A stretch of DNA of 5,748 nucleotides from Rhodoferax sp. OV413 (GCA_945861195.1 CAMATS010000167.1:1-5748), one strand, 5' to 3'; counted from the first letter of the stretch, positions 1 through 5,328 are shown. Notes: a model not told the origin generated them from the sequence alone. Translations and numbers: made by a program.

Positions 1-501
1 TCCGATGTGGCCGGCGCCAAGATTGACGAGGTGTTCATCGGCTCTTGCATGACCAACATCGGTCATTTCCGCGCCGCCAGCAAGCTGCTGGAGAACAAGC
101 GCGACATTCCGGTCAAATTGTGGATGGCGCCGCCGACCAAGATGGACGCCAAGCAGCTCAGCGAGGAGGGCCATTACGGGGTGCTGGGTTCAGCCGGAGC
201 GCGCATGGAGATGCCGGGCTGCAGCCTGTGCATGGGCAACCAGGCTCAGGTGAAAGAGGGCGCCACAGTGTTTTCAACTTCGACCCGCAACTTCCCCAAC
301 CGGCTGGGCAAGAACAGCAATGTCTACCTGGGCAGCGCCGAACTCGCCGCGATCTGCTCCAAGCTCGGGCGCATCCCGACCAAGGCCGAGTACATGGCCG
401 ATATGGGTGTTCTTGCAGGTGCCAGCGATCAGATCTACCAGTATCTGAACTTCGACCGAGTGCCAGACTACGTGGCCGCCGCCGCGTCCCTGCCGGCTTG
501 A
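1..501 (+). CDS. acnB: Aconitate hydratase B (aconitase B), C-terminal part; 5' end outside the window
   Basis: AcnB interconverts citrate and isocitrate through cis-aconitate in the cytoplasmic TCA cycle; in several bacteria it also hydrates 2-methyl-cis-aconitate. The visible 166 codons, read in frame from base 1 to TGA at 499-501, are the C-terminal part of the catalytic core. They contain all three expected [4Fe-4S] cysteines: Cys in GSCMTNIGHFR (window codon 16) and the pair in PGCSLCMGNQ (codons 74 and 77). The wide gap followed by a CxxC pair matches the cluster ligands known from E. coli AcnB. The STSTRNFPNRLG stretch (around codons 93-104) is the conserved substrate-binding loop. Nothing visible suggests inactivation. 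The N-terminal HEAT-like and swivel domains lie upstream of the window. A 7-bp hairpin spans the stop codon. The gene directly downstream is a decayed membrane-protein fragment. Confidence 0.97.
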   Translation, partial: SDVAGAKIDEVFIGSCMTNIGHFRAASKLLENKRDIPVKLWMAPPTKMDAKQLSEEGHYGVLGSAGARMEMPGCSLCMGNQAQVKEGATVFSTSTRNFPNRLGKNSNVYLGSAELAAICSKLGRIPTKAEYMADMGVLAGASDQIYQYLNFDRVPDYVAAAASLPA

Positions 502-512
502 TCCGAGCCGGC
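492..512 (+). other. Hairpin across the acnB stop codon
   Basis: GCCGGCT (492-498) and AGCCGGC (506-512) are perfect reverse complements around a 7-base loop that holds the acnB TGA. No U-tract follows, so this is not a standard intrinsic terminator. It could stabilise the 3' end, act with Rho, or be a chance result of GC-rich sequence. Confidence 0.4.
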
Positions 513-524
513 CTGGGCGCCGGA

Positions 525-692
525 CTGAGCTTGGCTCAACTCAAAATCATGCAGGAGGCCATGGCGCTCTTTGTGTTTGTGCCGTTCGCGCTGTTCTATA
601 TGAATGAACCGCTGAAACTAGGCTACTTTTGGGCTGCTGTGTGGCTGGTGGGCGCTGTCTATTTCATTTTTCAAGGCGCTAGACCGCTGTAG
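525..692 (+). pseudogene. Remnant of a DUF486 (DMT superfamily) small membrane protein, C-terminal half only
   Basis: Reading from 525 to TAG at 690-692 gives 55 residues: SLAQLKIMQEAMALFVFVPF, then FYMNEPLKLGYFWAA, then LVGAVYFIF. These match, from memory, the conserved C-terminal part of DUF486 proteins: a SLAQLKIMQE loop followed by two hydrophobic segments ending near VGAVYFIF. Full-length members are roughly 110-120 residues with about four membrane segments, so the N-terminal half is missing. The reading frame stays open leftward into acnB in another frame, with no family-like sequence upstream. In-frame ATGs at 549 and 561 could give only 44-48 residues, and the AGGAGG at 553-558 sits too close (2 bases) to the ATG at 561. 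The peptide sequence itself is well conserved, so loss may be recent. A short expressed two-helix peptide cannot be excluded. Confidence 0.75.
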
Positions 693-727
693 AGCGCAGC
701 AGAGCCTATGGGGGGGTTAAACTTCTT

Positions 728-760
728 TTGAAATAAAAATGTCATATTTTTGACATAAAT
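728..760 (+). promoter_or_regulatory. Tandem Pho-box-like repeats (candidate PhoB site) before the DUF47-pit pair
   Basis: Three adjacent 11-bp units are TTGAAATAAAA (728-738), ATGTCATATTT (739-749) and TTGACATAAAT (750-760). Against the E. coli-type Pho half-site with spacer, CTGTCATAAAT, they match at 7, 8 and 9 of 11 positions. The middle and last units also form a perfect inverted repeat, ATGTCA-6 bases-TGACAT (739-756). A weak sigma70 promoter can be drawn inside the array: -35 TTGAAA (728-733), 17-bp spacer, -10 TGACAT (751-756, only 3 of 6). The array ends 16 bases before the chosen ATG, leaving no room for a downstream -10, so a bound regulator would more likely block than activate transcription. 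The assignment to PhoB is inference. Confidence 0.5.
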
Positions 761-766
761 CCCTCT

Positions 767-770
767 GGAG
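767..770 (+). promoter_or_regulatory. Shine-Dalgarno GGAG that decides the DUF47 start
   Basis: GGAG at 767-770 directly abuts an ATG at 771 (no spacing) but lies 6 bases before the in-frame ATG at 777. Only the second ATG has workable spacing. Confidence 0.7.
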
Positions 771-776
771 ATGGCC

Positions 777-1424
777 ATGTTCTTTGGCAAGTTGTTGCCC
801 CGTGACGGTAATTTTTTCGACATGTTCAACCAACATGCAGACCGAATCATGGAGGCGGCGCGAGCCTTCTCGCAACTGGTTGCCAATTACAACGACGTGC
901 ATTTGCGTGAGCAGTACACGCGCGATGTTGACAATGCCGAACGGGCGGCTGACAGAGTGACTCATGAGGTCAGCAAGGCGCTGCACAAAACCTTTATCAC
1001 CCCGATTGATCGCGAGCAAATTCACAGTTTGATCAACACCATGGATGATGTGGCTGACTTGATACAGGATTCAGCCGAAACCATGTCGCTCTACGACGTG
1101 CGGCACATGACGGAAGAGATCACCCGGCTGACCGACATCAGCGTCCGGTGCTGCGAGCGGGTACGCGACGCCGTCAAACTGCTAGACCGTATCGCCGACC
1201 ACAGTGTGGCTGATGCGGCGCTCAAAACCTGCGAAGAAATTGATCGACTGGAAAGCGATGCCGATCGAGTGATGCGCAGCGCCATGAGTAAACTTTTCCG
1301 GGAGGAAAAAGATGTTCGCGAGGTGATCAAGCTCAAGGCGATTTACGAACTGCTGGAGACCATAACAGACAAATGCGAGGATGTTGCAAACCTTATCGAG
1401 GGCATCATCCTCGAGAACTCCTGA
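777..1424 (+). CDS. DUF47 / PhoU-like phosphate transport regulator (Pit accessory protein)
   Basis: This is a 215-residue, all-helical soluble protein of the DUF47 family, PhoU-related proteins usually encoded next to pit and thought to modulate the permease. I chose ATG 777 over ATG 771 because GGAG at 767-770 is correctly spaced only for 777, and relatives begin MFF-KLLPR-GNFF. The sequence shows the family's two-fold internal repeat. E55xxxD59 followed by RV is mirrored by E159xxxD163 followed by RV, and DDVADLI (90-96) is mirrored by EDVANLI (201-207). The acidic ExxxD motifs are the type that bind metal clusters in PhoU. Length is normal and there is no signal peptide or membrane segment. 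pit begins 19 bases after its stop, so the two are almost certainly one transcript. The upstream Pho-box-like array suggests phosphate control. The family call is firm; the biochemical role is inferred from family and context. Confidence 0.93.
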   Translation: MFFGKLLPRDGNFFDMFNQHADRIMEAARAFSQLVANYNDVHLREQYTRDVDNAERAADRVTHEVSKALHKTFITPIDREQIHSLINTMDDVADLIQDSAETMSLYDVRHMTEEITRLTDISVRCCERVRDAVKLLDRIADHSVADAALKTCEEIDRLESDADRVMRSAMSKLFREEKDVREVIKLKAIYELLETITDKCEDVANLIEGIILENS

Positions 1425-1443
1425 TTGACCGGGCGCGGTGACG

Positions 1444-2454
1444 ATGGATAACGCACAGGCAGCCCTCTGGGTGGTGATTTTGCTGGTTTTTTTGGCCCTT
1501 GCCTTCGATTTCATGAACGGTTTTCATGATGCGGCAAATTCGATAGCCACCGTGGTGTCCACCGGCGTTCTCAAGCCAGGCACAGCGGTGCTGTTTGCAG
1601 CCTTCTTCAATGTGGCGGCTATTTTTGTTTTTCATTTGAGCGTTGCGGCCACGGTTGGCAAAGGCTTTGTACAGCCCGGCATCGTCGATACCCATGTGGT
1701 CTTTGGTGCGCTGGTGGGCGCCATCAGTTGGAATTTTCTCACCTGGTACTTTGGTATACCCAGCAGTTCCTCACACGCGCTGATCGGGGGCATTCTGGGT
1801 GCCGTTATCGTCAAGGCTGGCGCCGGCGCGCTGATCGCGGGTGGCGTTCTCAAAACGGTGGTCTTTATCTTTGTTTCCCCCTTGTTGGGTTACCTACTTG
1901 GCTCGCTGATGGTCGTGCTGGTGTCATGGCTTTTTCGGCGTACTCGGCCGGCCAAGGTTGACAAATGGTTTCGGCGCATGCAGTTGGTGTCAGCGGGCGC
2001 CTACAGCCTTGGCCATGGTGGCAATGATGCCCAGAAAACCATCGGCATCATCTGGATGCTGCTCATCGCCACAGGCTATGCCGCGGCGGGGGAGAAGTCG
2101 CCACCAACCTGGACCATCGTCTCCTGCTATTTGGCGATTGGTGCGGGCACCTTGTTTGGTGGTTGGCGCATCGTCAAAACCATGGGGCAGCGCATCACCA
2201 AACTCAAGCCGGTAGGCGGCTTTTGCGCGGAGACTGGCGGCGCGGTCACACTTTTTATGGCAACAACACTTGGGATACCGGTGTCGACTACCCACACCAT
2301 CACTGGTGCCATCGTTGGCGTTGGTTCGGTTCAGCGGGCTAGTGCTGTGCGCTGGGGCGTGGCGGGGACGATTGTTTGGGCCTGGGTTTTGACCATCCCG
2401 GCAAGTGCTTGCGTGGCAGCCCTGGCCTATTGGCTCAGCAATCAGTTGTTTTGA
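1444..2454 (+). CDS. pit: Inorganic phosphate transporter, PiT family (PF01384)
   Basis: This is a low-affinity inner-membrane phosphate permease; family members move phosphate (as metal-phosphate in E. coli Pit) with protons. The 336 residues are strongly hydrophobic, with about ten membrane segments. Both PiT signatures are present: GFHDAANSIATVV (26-38) near the N-terminus and GHGGNDAQKTIGI (190-202). The internal duplication is also visible as GIPSSSSHALIGG (104-116) versus GIPVSTTHTITGA (277-289). ATG 1444 is preferred; an in-frame GTG at 1438 would add two residues, and neither has a good Shine-Dalgarno sequence, which fits translation coupled to the DUF47 gene ending 19 bases upstream. 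At 336 residues it belongs to the shorter PiT class that is paired with DUF47 proteins, not the ~500-residue E. coli PitA type. Its stop lies 24 bases from the convergent TM2-like gene. Confidence 0.95.
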   Translation: MDNAQAALWVVILLVFLALAFDFMNGFHDAANSIATVVSTGVLKPGTAVLFAAFFNVAAIFVFHLSVAATVGKGFVQPGIVDTHVVFGALVGAISWNFLTWYFGIPSSSSHALIGGILGAVIVKAGAGALIAGGVLKTVVFIFVSPLLGYLLGSLMVVLVSWLFRRTRPAKVDKWFRRMQLVSAGAYSLGHGGNDAQKTIGIIWMLLIATGYAAAGEKSPPTWTIVSCYLAIGAGTLFGGWRIVKTMGQRITKLKPVGGFCAETGGAVTLFMATTLGIPVSTTHTITGAIVGVGSVQRASAVRWGVAGTIVWAWVLTIPASACVAALAYWLSNQLF

Positions 2455-2467
2455 GGCGGCACGCCTC
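2453..2467. terminator. Short hairpin between convergent genes; possible weak terminator
   Basis: GAGGCG (2453-2458) and CGCCTC (2462-2467) form a perfect 6-bp stem with a GCA loop, starting within the pit stop codon. Neither strand has a T-tract directly after the stem, so it is not a canonical Rho-independent terminator. Position between two convergent genes is the main reason to list it. Confidence 0.3.
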
Positions 2468-2478
2468 TGGGGCGCGGT

Positions 2479-2925
2479 TTATTGCGATATTTTCTTGGAT
2501 TCCTCAATTTGGAATTCAAAATAATGCTGAAAACTGAACACAATGCTGCTCATTAGCACGGTTGTTCCAACCAACAGAGACGCCACAATGGCCCCAATGG
2601 TGTGCCAACCGGTTCGTCCGGCGGCGTTTTCGGTGTCAATCGAGGGGTTAAAGCGGGTGTTCCAGCGTTGAGCATCCATCAAGCCATAAACAATGGCGTT
2701 CAGTGCGCAGCCCGACACTGTGAAGCCCAGAAAAGGGATCAGTAGCCAGCTCCAAGCGTCTTCCAATCCATGTGCTTGTACCCGTTCCAAACCATACAAA
2801 CCCAGGGCAGTCGGCAAGGGCAACAGCCAGCCGATCCAATCGCCCATGCCAAAGAGGTAGAAGCGGTGCAGGCCAAGGGGCCCACCAACAAATGTCAGCC
2901 AGGCGGCCAGGGATTTATTTTTCAT
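2479..2925 (-). CDS. TM2-like small integral membrane protein, function unknown
   Basis: This is a 148-residue membrane protein. The N-terminus resembles a TM2 domain: a short Lys-containing start, hydrophobic residues 6-17, then the G-x-H-R-F-Y motif at 18-23 (GLHRFY), which is the hallmark of TM2 proteins, and a second hydrophobic stretch around 30-46. Two further probable membrane segments lie at about 58-82 and 107-132. The C-terminal tail is charged (EESKK). An in-frame ATG nine codons upstream exists, but the start at 2925 is preferred. It has AGGTGA seven bases upstream, its ATG overlaps the preceding stop as ATGA, and the TM2 motif then sits at its usual distance from the N-terminus. 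It is the second gene of a minus-strand operon with a GNAT acetyltransferase. No function can be assigned. Confidence 0.8.
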   Translation of the reverse strand: MKNKSLAAWLTFVGGPLGLHRFYLFGMGDWIGWLLPLPTALGLYGLERVQAHGLEDAWSWLLIPFLGFTVSGCALNAIVYGLMDAQRWNTRFNPSIDTENAAGRTGWHTIGAIVASLLVGTTVLMSSIVFSFQHYFEFQIEESKKISQ

Positions 2926-3458
2926 GGGGCTCTCACCTGCGTGGGCCCACAACTGTCAGCCCGGCCCAGCGCCCGCTCCATCATCACCACATCAAGCCAG
3001 CGCTCGAATTTCCAGCCACAGGCTTTCAGCACACCGACATGACTGAAACCCACCGCCAGATGCACGCCAATCGAGCCAGCGTTGGCAGAGTCGCCAATCA
3101 CTGCGATCAGGCGCCGCAGGCCGGCAGCCTCGGCCTGTGCGCACAGCTCTGCCAACAGCGCGCGACCCAGCCCTTGGCGCTGGGTGGATGGTGCGAGGTA
3201 AATCGAATTTTCTGCTGAAAAACGGTAGGCTGGCCGGGGCTTGAACCAGTTGCAATAGGCAAAGCCGAGTACTTGCGCGCCCTCTGCCGCGACAAGATAA
3301 GGTAAATTTTTGGCACGAACTTCCGCCCATCGGGCGGTCATCTCTTGCTCAGACGGGGTGTCTATTTCAAAGGTTCCGGTTCCATTAAGCACATGGTGGG
3401 CATAAATATCGGTGATGCCGGCGAGGTCGCTGGCTTGGCATGGGCGAATGATGGGCAT
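2922..3458 (-). CDS. GNAT-family N-acetyltransferase, phosphinothricin acetyltransferase (PAT/MddA/YncA)-like
   Basis: This is a 178-residue cytoplasmic enzyme predicted to transfer acetyl from acetyl-CoA to the amino group of a small molecule. Characterised relatives act on phosphinothricin, methionine sulfoximine or methionine sulfone, but this protein's substrate is unknown. Visible features are an N-terminal IRP---DL--I--IY start (3-19), the acetyl-CoA loop Q93-R-Q-G96-L-G98 (the Q/R-x-x-G-x-G/A motif) with the preceding strand SIYLAP (85-90), and a C-terminal block GVLKACGWKFERWLDVVMME (142-161) typical of this subfamily. ATG 3458 is chosen because it places the GNAT strand 1 at the N-terminus. 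An upstream in-frame ATG at 3530 would add 24 unconserved residues and run through the likely promoter. There is no Shine-Dalgarno sequence; the predicted transcript start is about 7 bases away, so the message may be nearly leaderless. The stop overlaps the next gene's ATG by ATGA. Confidence 0.92.
   Translation of the reverse strand: MPIIRPCQASDLAGITDIYAHHVLNGTGTFEIDTPSEQEMTARWAEVRAKNLPYLVAAEGAQVLGFAYCNWFKPRPAYRFSAENSIYLAPSTQRQGLGRALLAELCAQAEAAGLRRLIAVIGDSANAGSIGVHLAVGFSHVGVLKACGWKFERWLDVVMMERALGRADSCGPTQVRAP
2933..2938 (-). promoter_or_regulatory. Shine-Dalgarno AGGTGA for the TM2-like gene
   Basis: On the minus strand AGGTGA lies seven bases before the ATG at 2925, inside the last codons of the acetyltransferase gene. 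It supports the shorter start and coupled translation of the pair. Confidence 0.65.
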
Positions 3459-3479
3459 AAAAAGAGGAGCCGTTATACT
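3452..3479 (+). promoter_or_regulatory. Candidate promoter for the rpsP-rimM-trmD operon
   Basis: -35-like TGGGCA (3452-3457, 4 of 6) is followed by a 16-bp spacer and -10 TATACT (3474-3479, 5 of 6). Transcription would start near 3486, giving a leader of about 107 bases. The -35 overlaps the start codon of the divergent acetyltransferase gene and the -10 shares bases with that gene's own -10. Confidence 0.45.
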
Positions 3480-3501
3480 GTTGGGCTTTTCAGCGTGTCG
3501 C
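3472..3501 (-). promoter_or_regulatory. Candidate promoter for the acetyltransferase-TM2 operon
   Basis: On the minus strand, -10 TATAAC (3472-3477, 5 of 6) follows an 18-bp spacer after -35-like GCGACA (3496-3501, 4 of 6). It would start transcription near 3465, about 7 bases before the ATG. It overlaps the opposing rpsP promoter. Confidence 0.4.
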
Positions 3502-3515
3502 TGGCCGGGTGGCCA
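3502..3515 (+). other. Small hairpin in the rpsP leader
   Basis: TGGCC (3502-3506) and GGCCA (3511-3515) pair around a GGGT loop, flanked on both sides by the direct repeat TGTCGC (3496-3501 and 3516-3521). No T-tract follows, so a role in the leader rather than termination is more likely, if it has one. Confidence 0.35.
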
Positions 3516-3592
3516 TGTCGCGTGTCTCAAACGCTGGATTATGTGCTTCAGTTCATGGCGGAAGTCAATCTCCGTTACCCAAAGGATAAATT

Positions 3593-3844
3593 ATGGTCGT
3601 CATCCGACTCGCCCGTGGTGGTGCAAAAGCGCGCCCGTTTTTCAATATTGTCGTTGCCGACAAGCGCACTCGGCGCGACGGACGCTTCATAGAGCGAATC
3701 GGTTTTTACAACCCGATTGCCACTGCCAATGAAGAGAGCATCCGCATCACACAGGACCGCCTGACTTACTGGAAAGGCGTTGGTGCCCAGGCCTCGCCAA
3801 CGGTCGAACGCCTGATTGCTCAAGCTGCCAGCAAGGCGGCCTGA
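3593..3844 (+). CDS. rpsP: 30S ribosomal protein S16
   Basis: S16 is a small-subunit assembly protein that binds the 5' domain of 16S rRNA. The 83-residue length is normal, and the diagnostic N-terminal block MVVIRLARGGAKARPFFNIV is followed by VADKRTRRDGRFIE and GFYNP, then the DR--YW motif region (about 55-60). The start at ATG 3593 has AAAGGA (3581-3586) six bases upstream. It is the first gene of the conserved rpsP-rimM-trmD order, with rimM 11 bases downstream. The likely promoter lies about 110 bases upstream, facing away from the acetyltransferase operon. Confidence 0.98.
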   Translation: MVVIRLARGGAKARPFFNIVVADKRTRRDGRFIERIGFYNPIATANEESIRITQDRLTYWKGVGAQASPTVERLIAQAASKAA

Positions 3845-3855
3845 CACACGCTGCC

Positions 3856-4419
3856 ATGCTGGCCGGCCTTGAAGCCGCCGAATTGCCGGCAGACGCGATC
3901 GAGGTTGGACGTATTGCAGATGCCTGGGGCCTCAAAGGCTGGTTCAAAGTACTCCCCTACAGCGCCGATCCCCAGGCGCTTTTTTCCTCCCAGTCCTGGT
4001 TTTTGTTGCCTGCTGAAAAAGGCCCCAGAACCTTTTCTGGTGTGGGCAAACTCTCGATCACGGAATCCAGGAGGCACGCTGACACCGTGGTCGCCTCAGC
4101 CCACGACCTGGCAGATCGCGACGCTGCGCAAGCCCTGCGGGGTGCTCGGGTCTTTGTTGCCCGGGCTAATTTTCCGGCCGCCAAGGGCGACGAGTTTTAC
4201 TGGGTCGACTTGATTGGTCTGGCAGTGGTCAATCGGGACGGCCTGGGCTTGGGTGTGGTCAAGGAGTTGATCTCTACCGGGCTGCAAACCCTGCTGGTGC
4301 TGGCGGAGGTTCAAGAGGAAAAAACTGTCGAGCGCATGATTCCTTTTGTCAGCATTTATGTCGACCAGGTCGATCTGCCCGGCCGGCGGATTCTGGTCGA
4401 CTGGCAGCCCGACTATTGA
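3856..4419 (+). CDS. rimM: Ribosome maturation factor RimM
   Basis: RimM binds the 30S head region through S19 and assists 16S rRNA processing and late small-subunit assembly. The 187 residues show the N-terminal RimM beta-barrel domain, beginning at the conserved VGRIADAWGLKGWFKV (17-32). A middle stretch, ALRGARVFVARANFP, closes that domain. The C-terminal PRC-barrel domain includes DEFYWVDLIGLAVVN, then ERMIPFVSIYVDQVDLP and the terminal ILVDWQPDY. The ATG at 3856 is kept because no other ATG or GTG lies before the conserved block. It has no clear Shine-Dalgarno sequence and is probably translated by coupling from rpsP, which ends 11 bases upstream. Its TGA is directly followed by the GTG of trmD. 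Confidence 0.96.
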   Translation: MLAGLEAAELPADAIEVGRIADAWGLKGWFKVLPYSADPQALFSSQSWFLLPAEKGPRTFSGVGKLSITESRRHADTVVASAHDLADRDAAQALRGARVFVARANFPAAKGDEFYWVDLIGLAVVNRDGLGLGVVKELISTGLQTLLVLAEVQEEKTVERMIPFVSIYVDQVDLPGRRILVDWQPDY

Positions 4420-5220
4420 GTGCGAGCGGTGCGCTTCGACCTCATTACCCTGTTTCCCGAAGTCTTTACGCCTTTGCTCACCAGCGGCGTCACGCGGCGG
4501 GCTTTTGAGTCTGCTCAAGTTGACGTCAGGCTCAACCAGCTGCGTGATTTTTCCGATGGGCAGTATCGGCGGGTCGACGATCGCCCCTTTGGCGGCGGTC
4601 CGGGTATGGTCTTGATGGCTGAACCCTTGCGGCGTTGCATAGAAGATGTTCTCGAACAACGTGGGCGGCCAGCACCGGTAGTGCTGTTTTCCCCGGCCGG
4701 TCAGGTGCTCACTCAAAATGCCGTCGCCCAATGGGCGCAAAGCGATGGCGCTATTCTGATTTGCGGCCGCTACGAGGGTATTGATCAACGTTTTATTGAC
4801 TTGTATGTTGATCAGCAAATCAGCCTTGGCGACTTTGTATTGTCGGGCGGTGAAATCGCCGCCATGGCCCTGCTAGACGCTGTCGCCCGGCTCCAGCCGG
4901 GCGTACTCAATGACGCGCAGAGCCATCAGCAAGACAGCTTTGGCTCCCAACTGGACGGCTTGCTGGATTGCCAGCACTACACCCGGCCGCAGAGCTGGGG
5001 CGGAACACCGGTGCCGCAGGTGTTGATGTCTGGCAAGCACGCGGAGATCGAGCGCTGGCGCCGCGAACAAAGCCTTGCCTTGACGGCCCAGCTGCGCCCA
5101 GACCTGATTCGACAAGCCCGTCAGAGTGGGCGATTGGGACCCCTGGACGAGGCTTTTCTGGCCAAGCAAGCTCAAGCCGAGGCAAACGTGGTTCAGTCTG
5201 GGGATCAGCCGCAAGCATAG
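4420..5220 (+). CDS. trmD: tRNA (guanine-N1-)-methyltransferase TrmD
   Basis: TrmD uses S-adenosylmethionine to methylate G37 of tRNAs reading CNN-type codons, preventing +1 frameshifting; it works as a cytoplasmic homodimer with a trefoil-knot (SPOUT) fold. Motifs present, numbered from GTG 4420, are LFPEVF (11-16), DDRPFGGGPGMV (53-64), LFSPAGQ (89-95), ICGRYEGIDQRF (114-125), SLGDFVLSGGE (135-145), QDSF (171-174) with the catalytic-type Asp172, and HYTRP (186-190). Length is 266 residues from GTG 4420 or 263 from GTG 4429. The second gives MRFDLITLFPEVF, the more usual family N-terminus, and has a GAG eight bases upstream, so the start is uncertain between the two. GTG 4420 directly abuts the rimM stop. 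The last roughly 20 residues (Ala/Gln-rich) are a variable tail. Confidence 0.97.
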   Translation: MRAVRFDLITLFPEVFTPLLTSGVTRRAFESAQVDVRLNQLRDFSDGQYRRVDDRPFGGGPGMVLMAEPLRRCIEDVLEQRGRPAPVVLFSPAGQVLTQNAVAQWAQSDGAILICGRYEGIDQRFIDLYVDQQISLGDFVLSGGEIAAMALLDAVARLQPGVLNDAQSHQQDSFGSQLDGLLDCQHYTRPQSWGGTPVPQVLMSGKHAEIERWRREQSLALTAQLRPDLIRQARQSGRLGPLDEAFLAKQAQAEANVVQSGDQPQA

Positions 5221-5223
5221 GCC

Positions 5224-5241
5224 GACCCAAGGCTTTGGGTC
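5224..5241 (+). terminator. Hairpin just after trmD; possible weak terminator
   Basis: GACCCAA (5224-5230) and TTGGGTC (5235-5241) form a perfect 7-bp stem with a GGCT loop, beginning three bases after the trmD stop. The following bases (TATCCCC) are not a U-tract, so termination would be partial or Rho-assisted; it may instead protect the 3' end of an rpsP-rimM-trmD message. Confidence 0.45.
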
Positions 5242-5262
5242 TATCCCCGTGCGGCGTCAGAG

Positions 5263-5284
5263 ACTCGGTTCGACAAGCTCAGTA
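5263..5284. repeat. Fragment of a dispersed TTCGACAAGCTCAG-type repeat
   Basis: GGTTCGACAAGCTCAGTA (5267-5284) contains the core TTCGACAAGCTCAG, which I recognise as one arm of an intergenic REP-like palindrome common in Burkholderiales and other proteobacteria. The usual partner arm (GGGCGAACGG type) is not present downstream, so this looks like a partial or eroded copy. Recognition is from memory. Confidence 0.5.
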
Positions 5285-5298
5285 GGCAAGATCGCCAC

Positions 5299-5328
5299 TT
5301 CGCGGCGCCTGAACTGGCCGGATATAAT
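5299..5328 (+). promoter_or_regulatory. Candidate promoter for rplS
   Basis: A perfect TATAAT -10 lies at 5323-5328 in GC-rich surroundings. The -35 is weak: TTCGCG (5299-5304, 3 of 6) with an 18-bp spacer. Transcription from about 5335 would give a leader of about 91 bases. This would let rplS be expressed apart from trmD. Confidence 0.5.

Noticed and set aside
45..524. The left part of the open frame that ends in the DUF486 remnant
   Set aside because: It is an out-of-frame reading of acnB, rich in Arg, Gln and Gly with no recognisable protein character. Only the part after about 525 looks real.
750..755. A perfect TTGACA taken as a -35 box
   Set aside because: The matching -10 would fall at about 773-778, inside the start of the DUF47 gene, and no such sequence is there. 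The bases are better explained as part of the Pho-box-like array.
2453..2474. A strong bidirectional intrinsic terminator between pit and the TM2-like gene
   Set aside because: The stem is perfect but only 6 bp, and neither strand has a T-tract directly after it. It is kept only as a low-confidence hairpin.
2770..3218. Plus-strand open frames (2770-3042 and 2772-3218) opposite the TM2-like and acetyltransferase genes
   Set aside because: They have low-complexity composition and no motifs, and they lie antisense to genes with clear family signatures and an ATGA coupling.
3345..3732. Plus-strand open frames across the acetyltransferase start and rpsP
   Set aside because: They cross a promoter region and read rpsP out of frame; no protein-like features.
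4096..4818. A 240-codon minus-strand open frame opposite rimM and trmD
   Set aside because: It runs antisense through two certain genes and shows no family-like motifs; it follows from codon bias on the coding strand.
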